Source: Pseudomonadota bacterium
GTDB taxonomy: Bacteria > Bdellovibrionota_C > UBA2361 > OMII01
Direction of reading: 5' to 3'
DNA: 37,886 bases
NCBI GenBank assembly: GCA_900299055.1
Contig: OMII01000062.1
Span: 1-37,886 of the forward strand
The notes beneath the pieces are model-generated. The model had not been told where the DNA came from, did not search any database, and worked only from the letters and a program-made list of their open reading frames with translations. The translations under genes were made by a program, and so were the position numbers. Shown here piece after piece: positions 1 to 7,421 of the stretch (position 1 is the stretch's first letter; every line of letters starts with the position of its first letter).

Positions 1-29
1 CGGCAGCGTCAGATGTGTATAAGAGACAG
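1..29. other. Nextera transposase adapter (sequencing artefact)
   Basis: The first 29 bases match the 3' part of the Illumina Nextera read-1 adapter, ending with the 19-base Tn5 mosaic end AGATGTGTATAAGAGACAG at positions 11-29. This is library-construction sequence and not genomic. The genome starts at position 30, and the open frame of the minus-strand gene reads on into the adapter only by chance. Any protein predicted across 1-29 carries about ten false C-terminal residues. Confidence 0.98.
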
Positions 30-1020
30 GTAGGTGTTCCGCTATCTGTTCACGCACCTGCTCGCGGCGACTTTTAAAGCCCGCATGACTCTCTTTGGTG
101 AGATGCTCTCGCTCTCGCCAAAAATTAGAGAGCGGCTGCACTTGGATTTCGAACACTCTCCCGCCCCAGACTACAACTGATTTTAGCGCTTCCCAGCCAC
201 TTTGCTTACTCTGAGACTGTATGTAGTCCTTAGTCTCAATAAAGCGCATCGCGGCATGGGCCCCGTCAGGACTAAGTCCTCGCGCGACAAGCTGAGCAGG
301 CTCCCAACACAAGGCAGTCAAGGCTTCGTGCAACCTGACAGCCTCGTGCACGTCGGCTACTACCAATTTAATTCCAAAAACATCCTTTACATACTTACTC
401 ATGTGTCGCAGCTCTTTGTCTCGCTTCACAAGCATATCAAGACCAAAGATTTCATCGACTACCTTATTCCAAAGCTCCTCTTCCGCTTTTATTCGACTGA
501 TAATCTTATGGATACCTTTTTCATTCGGTCCCGTCGGCTGGTACTCAACCACATTTGCTACTAGATTGGGCGACACCCAATTTGCGCCATCATAATATCG
601 CAGTTTCCGCAGCTGTCGGTTACCGAGATCAAGATCGATTGTGGAATAGAGGTCTAGTGGTGCGAGTAGCTGAGTTAGCGTGAACCTCTCACCAGTTGTG
701 GGCACCTCACCAATAACGACACTCTGTAGCTGGTAAGCGCCCACATACGAGTCACATAGCAGTTCACACAAACGATGAAGTCCTTCTTCACCTTTCCGAA
801 TCATCCGGTCGAACGCCGCCCTGCAGAGCCTTATGTGTCCACGGGAAAACTGCATATGGCAGGTAACATTCGGATTACCCTGCAGCGCCTCTTTTATTTT
901 ATCGAGGTACGAGACGAGGTCATTAAGGAGAGGCTCCTGACTCACCATCCACAGCGGCGACCGTGCTCTGGAAGCCTCGTTAGAGTCGAATACTAGAGTG
1001 GATTCATTCTGGTTTTGCAT
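30..1020 (-). CDS. Divergent RelA/SpoT-synthetase-like protein, C-terminus missing
   Basis: An ATG at 1020 opens a frame that continues without a stop to the left end; about 330 native residues are present before the adapter. The first ~150 residues resemble nothing I recognise. Residues ~165-320 follow the RelA/SpoT (p)ppGpp synthetase pattern: a KGIHKIISRIK segment (~168-178), a VKDVFGIKLVV strand-turn-strand (~210-220, like the D-x-x-G-x-R-x-V segment), KDYI (264-267), SGWEALK (273-279, family SGYQSLH), then FEIQVQPLSNFW (290-301, family EIQIRT...FW). Two positions normally important for nucleotide binding differ: Tyr is Trp and the following His is Lys. It may therefore be a diverged or inactive alarmone synthetase fold. 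It lies last behind three tRNA genes on the same strand. No good ribosome binding site is next to the ATG; a GGAG lies 16 nt upstream. Family assignment is moderately sure, activity is not. Confidence 0.6.
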
Positions 1021-1140
1021 TGATAACCGAGAGCATCTCCTCTGAGCGCCTGACTACCCTGAGCGCCTGACTCTACCAGTATGGATACAATCATCCAGGC
1101 TACACAATTGGGCTGGGAACAACTGCGGGAAGAATACTTG

Positions 1141-1213
<73 letters not shown>

Positions 1214-1383
1214 AAGTGCTAAAGATGGTAACACATCCGCCGCAAAATGGAACAATCCGCGCACATAGTACGGCACACCGACGGACGTCTCCACGTTTGT
1301 CGGTGCGTACGATGAAAAAACGAAATCTAGACGAGAAGGTGCTCGCCCACGAAACGCTCTTGGAATCAGTGGGGTTGAGAAGG

Positions 1384-1469
1384 TGGTGGTGAGAGAGGGA
1401 TTCGAACCCCCGTAGGCCGGAGCCAGCAGATTTACAGTCTGCCCCCTTTAGCCACTCGGGCACCTCACC
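1384..1469 (-). tRNA. tRNA-Tyr (GTA anticodon)
   Basis: A class II tRNA of 86 nt including an encoded CCA end. Acceptor GGTGAGG pairs with TCTCACC (last pair G-U). The anticodon stem GCAGA/TCTGC holds loop CTGTAAA (anticodon GTA). A long variable arm (CTCCGGCCTACGGG region) and a T-arm with GGTTCGAATCC follow. It lies between tRNA-Trp (170 nt downstream) and tRNA-Thr(GGT), all on the minus strand. Confidence 0.97.
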
Positions 1470-1578
1470 AGATGAGTGGATTGACCGTGACCTTGTGCCC
1501 TGCCTTGCACTTCCGGACAAAGTCCAGCGCGCGTAGCTGTCTATCTAGCTGCAGCGGGTGCAGGATCTCCTGCTACTC

Positions 1579-1608
1579 AAACAAATCCTGGCTGGGCCAG
1601 GTTTGTTT
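1579..1608 (-). terminator. Terminator-like hairpin between tRNA-Thr(GGT) and tRNA-Tyr
   Basis: Inverted repeat with GC core CCTGG/CCAGG and a 5-nt loop, flanked by an A-rich arm (AAACAAA) on one side and a T-rich arm (TTTGTTT) on the other; one base bulges. This A-tract/GC-stem/T-tract shape fits an intrinsic terminator that could work in both directions. It begins 11 nt after the 3' end of tRNA-Thr(GGT), so it would separate that gene from tRNA-Tyr. Confidence 0.6.
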
Positions 1609-1619
1609 AGGTACTAGAT

Positions 1620-1692
<73 letters not shown>

Positions 1693-1714
1693 ACGTCACG
1701 TTCAATAGGGCGGC

Positions 1715-1743
1715 ATTATGATCAAATAATAGGATCAAGTAAA
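1715..1743 (-). promoter_or_regulatory. Sigma70-type promoter for tRNA-Thr(GGT)
   Basis: Read on the minus strand: -35 TTTACT (1743-1738), a 17-base spacer, -10 CATAAT (1720-1715). The -10 matches the consensus at 5 of 6 positions and the -35 at 4 of 6. The box ends 22 nt before the tRNA 5' end, giving a leader of about 15 nt. Assigned by eye. Confidence 0.6.
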
Positions 1744-1771
1744 TACGGCAGAATCAGGGAAGCGAGGGGAA

Positions 1772-1800
1772 TTGAATTTTACCCGATTCGCGGTTATTGT
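1772..1800 (+). promoter_or_regulatory. Sigma70-type promoter for tRNA-Thr(TGT)
   Basis: -35 TTGAAT (1772-1777), 17-base spacer, -10 TATTGT (1795-1800), ending 12 nt before the 5' end of tRNA-Thr(TGT). Each box matches the consensus at 4 of 6 positions. It sits back to back with the promoter of tRNA-Thr(GGT). Confidence 0.5.
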
Positions 1801-1812
1801 CTTACGTAAGGT

Positions 1813-1888
1813 GCTGGCATAGCTCAATTGGTAGAGCAACTGATTTGTAATCAGTAGGTTCCCCGTTCAAGTCGGGGTGTCAGCTCCA
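1813..1888 (+). tRNA. tRNA-Thr (TGT anticodon)
   Basis: Acceptor GCTGGCA pairs with TGTCAGC (one G-U). The anticodon stem ACTGA/TCAGT has loop TTTGTAA (anticodon TGT), and the T-arm GTTCAAGTC is on a CCCCG/CGGGG stem. Discriminator T, followed by an encoded CCA (1886-1888). Length is 76 nt with CCA. It is transcribed away from the other tRNA-Thr gene. Confidence 0.97.
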
Positions 1889-2063
1889 TAACTTTCCGGG
1901 TCCGGAATTAAGCAGTCCATAACCACGAATCGCACTGACCACGGGGATATGCCGGTGGCGGTCACTGAGAGGTTCTCACCAGGGCGCACGCCGAATCCTG
2001 CAGCCATCACCCCCGACGTAGGGCTCATCGGTGAGACACCACCTGCACCAATCCGAAAAGACT

Positions 2064-2453
2064 ATGAGCGAACTACTGAGCCCGAATCAGCAAGCTGCCG
2101 TGGAGCGCCTTATCGGATTCATCCCGCTTCTGGAGAGCGGGGCGCTTAGAGACGTTCACACCGCATACATTACCACCGGCGAATATCCGGCTCCTCTAAG
2201 GGACCTCCAGATTACTTTCAAGACTGCCGCTCTCGCTCCTGAATCTGATAATTGGTTAGCTTGGAGCGAGCAGGCTCGGCCATACCTGCAGCAACCAGAG
2301 AGGATTGCATTATCCGACGCAGAGACGTTCTCGCGGCTACTTTCAATAGCGACACATTCGGAGCGTTTTAACAGAAGCCTCTTCCCCCATCTCTGCGCTT
2401 CCGGATTTATGCTGCATCTACTCAAGAGACTGCAAGCGAACCACAACCATTAG
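2064..2453 (+). CDS. DUF6508-family protein
   Basis: A 129-residue protein if it starts at the ATG at 2064; a GTG at 2031 would add 11 residues. I prefer the ATG because the N-terminus MSELLSPNQ then leads straight into the conserved part and a purine-rich GAAAAG lies just before it. The pattern fits DUF6508: FIPLLESG near the N-terminus, a central NWLAWSEQARPYL helix, and the C-terminal signature THSERFNRS...LCASGFMLHLLKRL, which matches the family's ERF-dG...a-sG-i--l-+RL block. The family has no established biochemical function; I infer none. It is followed 122 nt downstream by a SYLF-domain gene on the same strand, so co-transcription is possible but not shown. Confidence 0.75.
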   Translation: MSELLSPNQQAAVERLIGFIPLLESGALRDVHTAYITTGEYPAPLRDLQITFKTAALAPESDNWLAWSEQARPYLQQPERIALSDAETFSRLLSIATHSERFNRSLFPHLCASGFMLHLLKRLQANHNH

Positions 2454-2575
2454 AGCGAACCTTGCCTGACACCGCTCATGGCAGACACGCCGCGTGTGCG
2501 AAACACTTTCCACCGTGAGGAAGGATACCTTCAGCTCACAATCGAAGAACAAGAACACTATGACAAGGACTCACC

Positions 2576-3277
2576 ATGAAAACCTTCAGATATATCAACC
2601 AGGCTATATTGACGTTAACGCTCTTTACCTCTGCTGCTAGCAACCTTGTCGCAGAGGAACGTCCAATTGACCGATCGTCACGGGCATTTAAAGAGGCAGA
2701 CTATACTCTCACCAAATCAACGGATGTGTACCGTGAGATCAGTGAGGGCAAGCAAGGCAAAGTGCCTCAATCGGTCCTCGATAAGACCCGCTGCGTCGCT
2801 ATATTTCCAGACACAGTCACTGTATCGGCAGGTCTGGGCGGTACACACGGCGATGGTGTTGGTTTCTGCAAAACTGCCGCCGGAACTTGGGAGAACCCGA
2901 TGTTTCTTAACCTCATCGGAGGGAGTGTTGGACTACAGGCCGGCGTCAAATCCGCAGATATGGTGCTTTATATCACCGGCGACAAAGCAGAGCAGGCGCT
3001 TCGCCGTGGCAGCTTCAAGGTGGGCGGCGAGCTCAGCGCAGTGGCTGGCTCATTCGATAAAACGGTTCCATCACCACAAGCTGAGGTCGTCGCATACTCT
3101 CGAAGCAAAGGACTCTTTATGGGAGCTAGCCTTGACGGCGTGAGTGTCAGCCGGGACGAGAGCGATGAACGAGCCTTCTACGGCTCTCGAGATCTCGCGC
3201 TAACCGCTAAAATACCAGAGGACCTTGAGAGCAAAGTGAAGCGATTACAGGACGAGCTTCCCGCTCACGTGGGATAA
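2576..3277 (+). CDS. Secreted SYLF-domain (Ysc84-like) lipid-binding protein
   Basis: 233 residues. An N-terminal signal peptide (hydrophobic segment ~9-25, likely cleavage near NLVA-EE) is followed by a SYLF domain (formerly DUF500) over ~45-225. Recognisable elements are VPQSVLDKTRCVAIFP (~63-78), GGTHGDGVGFCK, GSVGLQAGVKSADMVLYI and a final VSRDESDERAFYG block. In known Ysc84/SYLF proteins this fold binds phosphoinositides; bacterial members are secreted or periplasmic and their ligand is mostly unknown. The start is supported by AAGGA 6-7 nt before the ATG at 2576. The gene converges with the DUF2520 gene, and the space between them holds a long inverted repeat. Two Cys (near 71 and 98) could pair in the periplasm; that is a guess. 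Confidence 0.85.
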   Translation: MKTFRYINQAILTLTLFTSAASNLVAEERPIDRSSRAFKEADYTLTKSTDVYREISEGKQGKVPQSVLDKTRCVAIFPDTVTVSAGLGGTHGDGVGFCKTAAGTWENPMFLNLIGGSVGLQAGVKSADMVLYITGDKAEQALRRGSFKVGGELSAVAGSFDKTVPSPQAEVVAYSRSKGLFMGASLDGVSVSRDESDERAFYGSRDLALTAKIPEDLESKVKRLQDELPAHVG

Positions 3278-3283
3278 TTCGCT

Positions 3284-3357
3284 GGGCGGTGAAGGGAGGT
3301 TTCGGAGCAAACTCGCTGCCGACGTACTTCTGCACCAGAGATCTCCTCTCACCGCCC
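3284..3357. repeat. 9-bp inverted repeat between convergent genes
   Basis: GGGCGGTGA (3284-3292) is the exact reverse complement of TCACCGCCC (3349-3357). Partly complementary GGGAGG/CCTCTC stretches next to the arms could extend it. The loop is 56 nt. The right arm overlaps the stop codon of the DUF2520 gene. It may help end transcription of both convergent genes, but no T-run follows on either side, so the role is uncertain. Confidence 0.4.
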
Positions 3358-4227
3358 TTGCAGCAACTCTGTCAGTCGCTTCACGTCCTCGCAAGATAGA
3401 GCGCCTTTTCTCTCTGCAATTCGAGTTGCAACCTGCCCCATGAGCGAATATACCGAGGCTGCATCGCTGAGCTTAGGCTCCTGTCTGAGGCTCTCGAGTT
3501 GTTGAGAGACTGTGGCAATTTCACCCCGCACGATAGGACCCGTTAGTGCCCCGGCAATACCCAACGCTTTTACGTTCTCTACTGTCCCTTGGGCAAGAGA
3601 GCTCATGAAACTGTCGATGGAATCATCTGGCACCCCCGCCGACTCGTACACTCTGCGTCCTACATCAAGAAGCGCAACCAGATAATTGCTGACTATCACG
3701 TGTCCTGCGTGGCAGCGAGATTTACTCTCGGCTGAAAGCTCAAACGTTTCTGCCCCAATAGCCGAAAAAAGTGCATGAAGAAGCTCTATAGCCTCGGGCT
3801 CGCCCTCAAGTGCACATGAAGTGCCGCAGAACAAACGATGTGCAAGCTCCGGATCAGCAAAGCTACGAATGGGATGTACGCTGCCTAGCAACACACTTCG
3901 TGCTCGCAGGGGCAACAAAACAGAGGAATCAACGGCGCCACTGCAATGAAAGATAAGGTTACGCGAGCTTTGAGCCCCTACATCCGCGAGCTCTCGAGCG
4001 ATAGCGCTAAGCCTTGCGTCTCCTGCTGCTATCATCCACACATCCGCCGCGGGCAGCTCTGCGATGCTATTTTTCGGATCGCCTAAACCAATAAAATCGC
4101 GCGCGCTTTTCGCAGAATCTAGTGAACGACTCACCAAGCAGAGCCGCGAGACGAGCCCTTTCTCTACAAATAGGCGAGTCAAAGTCCGCCCGACTTTTCC
4201 ACATCCGATCACGTTCAGGCGATACAT
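3349..4227 (-). CDS. Rossmann-fold DUF2520-domain oxidoreductase-like protein
   Basis: 292 residues. An N-terminal NAD(P)-binding Rossmann motif, VIGCGKVGRTLTRLF (~6-20, G-x-G-x-x-G), is followed by a strand-helix core with ADVWMIAAGDARLSAIA (~60-76) and FHCSGAVDSSVL (~93-104). A helical C-terminal DUF2520 domain (from ~135) includes the CHAGHVIVSNYLVAL segment. This is the architecture of the 'Rossmann-like and DUF2520' family, related to ProC/NADP-dependent dehydrogenases. The substrate is unknown, and in other genomes the family is often found near pantothenate genes, which are absent here. The ATG lies 2 nt after the stop of the upstream antiporter, so the two are probably translated from one mRNA. 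Confidence 0.85.
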   Translation of the reverse strand: MYRLNVIGCGKVGRTLTRLFVEKGLVSRLCLVSRSLDSAKSARDFIGLGDPKNSIAELPAADVWMIAAGDARLSAIARELADVGAQSSRNLIFHCSGAVDSSVLLPLRARSVLLGSVHPIRSFADPELAHRLFCGTSCALEGEPEAIELLHALFSAIGAETFELSAESKSRCHAGHVIVSNYLVALLDVGRRVYESAGVPDDSIDSFMSSLAQGTVENVKALGIAGALTGPIVRGEIATVSQQLESLRQEPKLSDAASVYSLMGQVATRIAERKGALSCEDVKRLTELLQGR

Positions 4228-4229
4228 CG

Positions 4230-5729
4230 CTACCGCAAACCAAAGAAGAAGAAAATGTTAACTATCAGGGGCACCAGCGCAGCTATCAAAAGCTTCATAG
4301 GAGACACGCCTCCGTCGAAGAATCGCGATAACAAAGCATTACCCGCCGGATTCGGCGCGTTGGCAATAATCGTAAGTCCACCGCCTGCCAACGCTCCAGC
4401 AACTACGGTGTATTTAAGCTCATCTGAGAAGTGTGGCACAAGTGAGGCAAGGTAGGTAATTGACGCGTTATCATTAAAAGCTGAAAGAGCGATACTGCTG
4501 GTAAACAACGTCAGCTCATCTAGACGAGTAAGAAGAGGCTCAATCCACCAGGCCTGAAACTCCCCGTGGATGACAAGTCCAGCCAAGAAGAAGCCTACCA
4601 AGAGCGGAGCCCTAAGCGATACTGATCGCTGGAAATGCCGCGTGGCGTCCACAAATGCCAAAAAGAATAGAAAGCCCATAATGACGAGTCGAGAGCTATC
4701 GGCGTGCGCGACAGTCCACACAAGAAATACTACATTTCCCAAGATCACAAACAGCGAGACTGGGCGTTCATGGAGATGCCCTACTCGTAAATCAATCGCC
4801 TCAGATTGTTCGGCTAGAGTACGAAACTCCCTCCTGAACATGAAGAAATACAACAGTGTTGATACCACGACCGAGCACAGAGCACGCCAGCCGAAGGTAA
4901 AAAACATATAGCGCGTATCCCAGCTCCACACTGAGGACACCATTATCACGGGCGGTGCAGCGAAATGCGTACATACTCCACCGATGGATATATTCGAGAA
5001 AAGAAGCGCACACGTCGCATATGAAAGCTTCGACGAGGGTCGATAGCGAAAGAAGTGCTGTGCAAGTAAGATGGCGCATATCGTCATCGCCGCGGGCTCC
5101 GTGATCAAAGAACCCAATACTGGGCCGACTGAAACAAGGGTAAACCACCAGGCAACAGGGGAACCCCCAAGCGCTGACGCCACAAAAGACAGCACTCGCT
5201 CGGCGAGGTACAGCACCGGCTGCGTCGAAGCGATCGCCATGACTACAACTACGAACACAGCCTCATTGAAGTGGACCGTCTTCTCAAGAAAGTACGTCGC
5301 CTCTGCTGGGCTCTTCATAATGGCAACACCTACCATCAGAGGAATCGCCCAAACACCAAAGACAGCCTCAATCTCGCCCAAGTAGTGCAGTGTAACCGCC
5401 AGAAAGCTCGCTGGTTCGTCGCGGTGCGAAGTCAGGTCGCGCTCGGCAAGCCACCGCAGATGTCGCCCCTCTTCTACTCTCCGAGCCCATCGAAGGAGCA
5501 TCGGAGCAAAAAAAGTGTGGATGATAGCGAGAAAGAAAAGTGCTGTGGCGAATAAATTGAGCGGCTCAATCTGGACTCGGTGCCGCAGCACCTCAACCAG
5601 AGACTGAAAGTGCCCATCGTCGTAGGCAGAGACGGGAAGCGGAAGCCCCATCTCTGCGAGCGCATGCAGTGGCCCTTCAGCAGCCAAGGCAAATAACCCT
5701 GATGTGTACTCACTTGCGATTCGTATCAC
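4230..5729 (-). CDS. Putative Na+/H+ antiporter (PF07399-type)
   Basis: About 499 residues with around eleven hydrophobic segments, so an inner-membrane transporter. It fits the 'putative Na+/H+ antiporter' family once called DUF1504. Features include AEATYFLEKTVHFNEAVFVVVVMA, GPVLGSLITEPAAMTICAILL and a C-terminal ALSAFNDNASITYLASL segment with buried Asp/Asn, followed by GGLTIIANAPNPAG. These polar residues inside helices are what one expects of cation exchange. The start used is a GTG at 5729 with no clear ribosome binding site, so the true start may lie further in (Met at about residue 27). It heads a two-gene operon with the DUF2520 protein. Substrate is inferred only from the family name. 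Confidence 0.8.
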   Translation of the reverse strand: MIRIASEYTSGLFALAAEGPLHALAEMGLPLPVSAYDDGHFQSLVEVLRHRVQIEPLNLFATALFFLAIIHTFFAPMLLRWARRVEEGRHLRWLAERDLTSHRDEPASFLAVTLHYLGEIEAVFGVWAIPLMVGVAIMKSPAEATYFLEKTVHFNEAVFVVVVMAIASTQPVLYLAERVLSFVASALGGSPVAWWFTLVSVGPVLGSLITEPAAMTICAILLAQHFFRYRPSSKLSYATCALLFSNISIGGVCTHFAAPPVIMVSSVWSWDTRYMFFTFGWRALCSVVVSTLLYFFMFRREFRTLAEQSEAIDLRVGHLHERPVSLFVILGNVVFLVWTVAHADSSRLVIMGFLFFLAFVDATRHFQRSVSLRAPLLVGFFLAGLVIHGEFQAWWIEPLLTRLDELTLFTSSIALSAFNDNASITYLASLVPHFSDELKYTVVAGALAGGGLTIIANAPNPAGNALLSRFFDGGVSPMKLLIAALVPLIVNIFFFFGLR

Positions 5730-5922
5730 AATGTCGTGTCAGGCATCTGGCATCAGCCGGAACCGTCTGAAACAACACACGCTCCGTCAAGATTGGAGGT
5801 CGGCAGAGGCTAGTAGTTACTGGACACAAATCGGCAAAACGCCGTCTCGCAATCCAGTGCCAGTAAGGCACTACCCCGGCGGATACGCTCTCGGTCTACC
5901 TTGATTAGTCAAAAAGCGAGCG

Positions 5923-7383
5923 CTACCGAAGCTCTACCTGAGTGTCCTCGATTCTCGTCATCGACGCGGGGATACTCACGCGCGCCCCCGGCACCGCCGT
6001 TACCACGGCGTCCTCTACGATCTTCACCTGGTGGTCAAAGACCACGTCGCCCTTAACGGTTAGACTTGCTGCGTCGACGAGAGAGGGAACCACTTTCATG
6101 CGCGACTCGAAATCTTTTAACAAGCCGAAGAACTGCGAATCGAGTGACACAAGCGGCAGTCCAGGGAGCACTCGCGCCGGATTTATAGCTAATGTGCAAT
6201 CGTCCTGCAGCACGTACGCATCGGAACGCACGACAAGCAGATCGTTATTCGACTTAACAGGGGCGAATCTTCTCCTGGGTACCTGAAGCGCCAGCGCGCC
6301 CTCGAACACCTCAATCGCCGCTCCCATCGCTGTCTCTATCTGCACGACCTTACGACTTGAGCGATCGCGCGGATTAACCGTCTTCTTATTACTAATCAAC
6401 GGCAACGGTATCGTGCCCTCGTGATTACGAGCCACCTGTACTACCGCCTGAAGATCGAGCCATATCGAGTTCGTGTTGAAATGACGATACTTCGTGATGT
6501 CTTGAAACTCGGGTATGATATCTCCCCCTGGGCCTGTCGGAGCTTGCCCACTCTCACGAAGCACCAGGCGCCCAGTAGATCGCCGTCTTGCCAGATGTCC
6601 GCCTTTTGCGTCCGCTTTCGTCCGCTCCGCTGTCTCCATCAGAAACGGAGCACCAGTTCGCGCAAAGTACCCCAAAATCGCCGGCTCGACCGTAGCTCCA
6701 AGATTGTCCGCATTCGCAACGAACGCATACCGTTTGCCCATCGCAAGCAATTTTTCAGCGAGACCACTCGCTAATAGCGCAGCATAAATATCTCCATGTC
6801 CCGGCGGATTCCAGTTGAGAGAGTCATTCTCCTCCTCCGCCGGCATCATGGTATCTAGGTATATTTTTGGATGCTTATGCTGAAGGAATGTAATTGGAAG
6901 ATCCCCAGGTCTCAGGTCTGGATAGCAGGACATCGCCTCACGAACGTCCGAATCAGTCGAAAAACTAGTCATGTGTACCAATGGGATTGCTACACCGACC
7001 TTCTCCCCCATGCACTGAAGCTGCTTGGCGATAATGTCATTGAATGACAGCTCACCCTTTACCTTCAAAAGCGACTTAGCACGCTCAAGACCCATAGTGG
7101 TCCCGAGGCCACCATTGAGACGAATAACAACAAGCTTTTCGAGCAGTCGCATTCCCTCATTCACAGTATCTGCACATTCTGTAATCTCTGAGAAACAAGC
7201 AACCTCTCGTACAGGCTCGATCTCTTCCTCTGCGATTACTCCCGTCTTTCCGTGGATGACGTCATCAAAAAGCCTCTCAAAGTTTCGAATAACAGACTCT
7301 GGCAGCTTGTCACGCCTCATCTTTTCAGCCGCTTTTTGGACTCCCGACGTCTCTTGCCTTACCACGTTCACCTCACTACGCAA
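5923..7383 (-). CDS. UTP-glucose-1-phosphate uridylyltransferase, eukaryotic (UGP2) type
   Basis: Makes UDP-glucose from UTP and glucose-1-phosphate. 486 residues, close to the usual length of the UDPGP family (PF01704) and unrelated in sequence to bacterial GalU. The nucleotide-binding loop LNGGLGTTMG is at ~89-98 with a following conserved Lys at ~103. NWNPPGHGDIYAAL, FVANADNLGATVE (uridine/metal region), KGGHLARR and HFNTNSIWLDL are all family blocks. The C-terminus ends in a left-handed beta-helix-like stretch, as in UGP2. The listed start is a TTG at 7383; GTG codons at 7371 and 7365 or the ATG at 7320 are alternatives, and no strong ribosome binding site decides. It follows manA by 38 nt on the same strand, so the pair probably forms a sugar-phosphate operon for polysaccharide or LPS precursors. 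Confidence 0.9.
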   Translation of the reverse strand: MRSEVNVVRQETSGVQKAAEKMRRDKLPESVIRNFERLFDDVIHGKTGVIAEEEIEPVREVACFSEITECADTVNEGMRLLEKLVVIRLNGGLGTTMGLERAKSLLKVKGELSFNDIIAKQLQCMGEKVGVAIPLVHMTSFSTDSDVREAMSCYPDLRPGDLPITFLQHKHPKIYLDTMMPAEEENDSLNWNPPGHGDIYAALLASGLAEKLLAMGKRYAFVANADNLGATVEPAILGYFARTGAPFLMETAERTKADAKGGHLARRRSTGRLVLRESGQAPTGPGGDIIPEFQDITKYRHFNTNSIWLDLQAVVQVARNHEGTIPLPLISNKKTVNPRDRSSRKVVQIETAMGAAIEVFEGALALQVPRRRFAPVKSNNDLLVVRSDAYVLQDDCTLAINPARVLPGLPLVSLDSQFFGLLKDFESRMKVVPSLVDAASLTVKGDVVFDHQVKIVEDAVVTAVPGARVSIPASMTRIEDTQVELR

Positions 7384-7421
7384 TTGGACACAAATTGATA
7401 CCGCTCTTTACGAATCTATTC

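Noticed and set aside
4255-5555. Several plus-strand ORFs opposite the antiporter
   Set aside because: They are antisense frames of a well-supported gene with low-complexity Thr/Ser/Arg content and no start signals.
5704-5904. 66-residue plus-strand ORF over the antiporter start
   Set aside because: Overlaps the antiporter N-terminus, has no ribosome binding site and no family resemblance.
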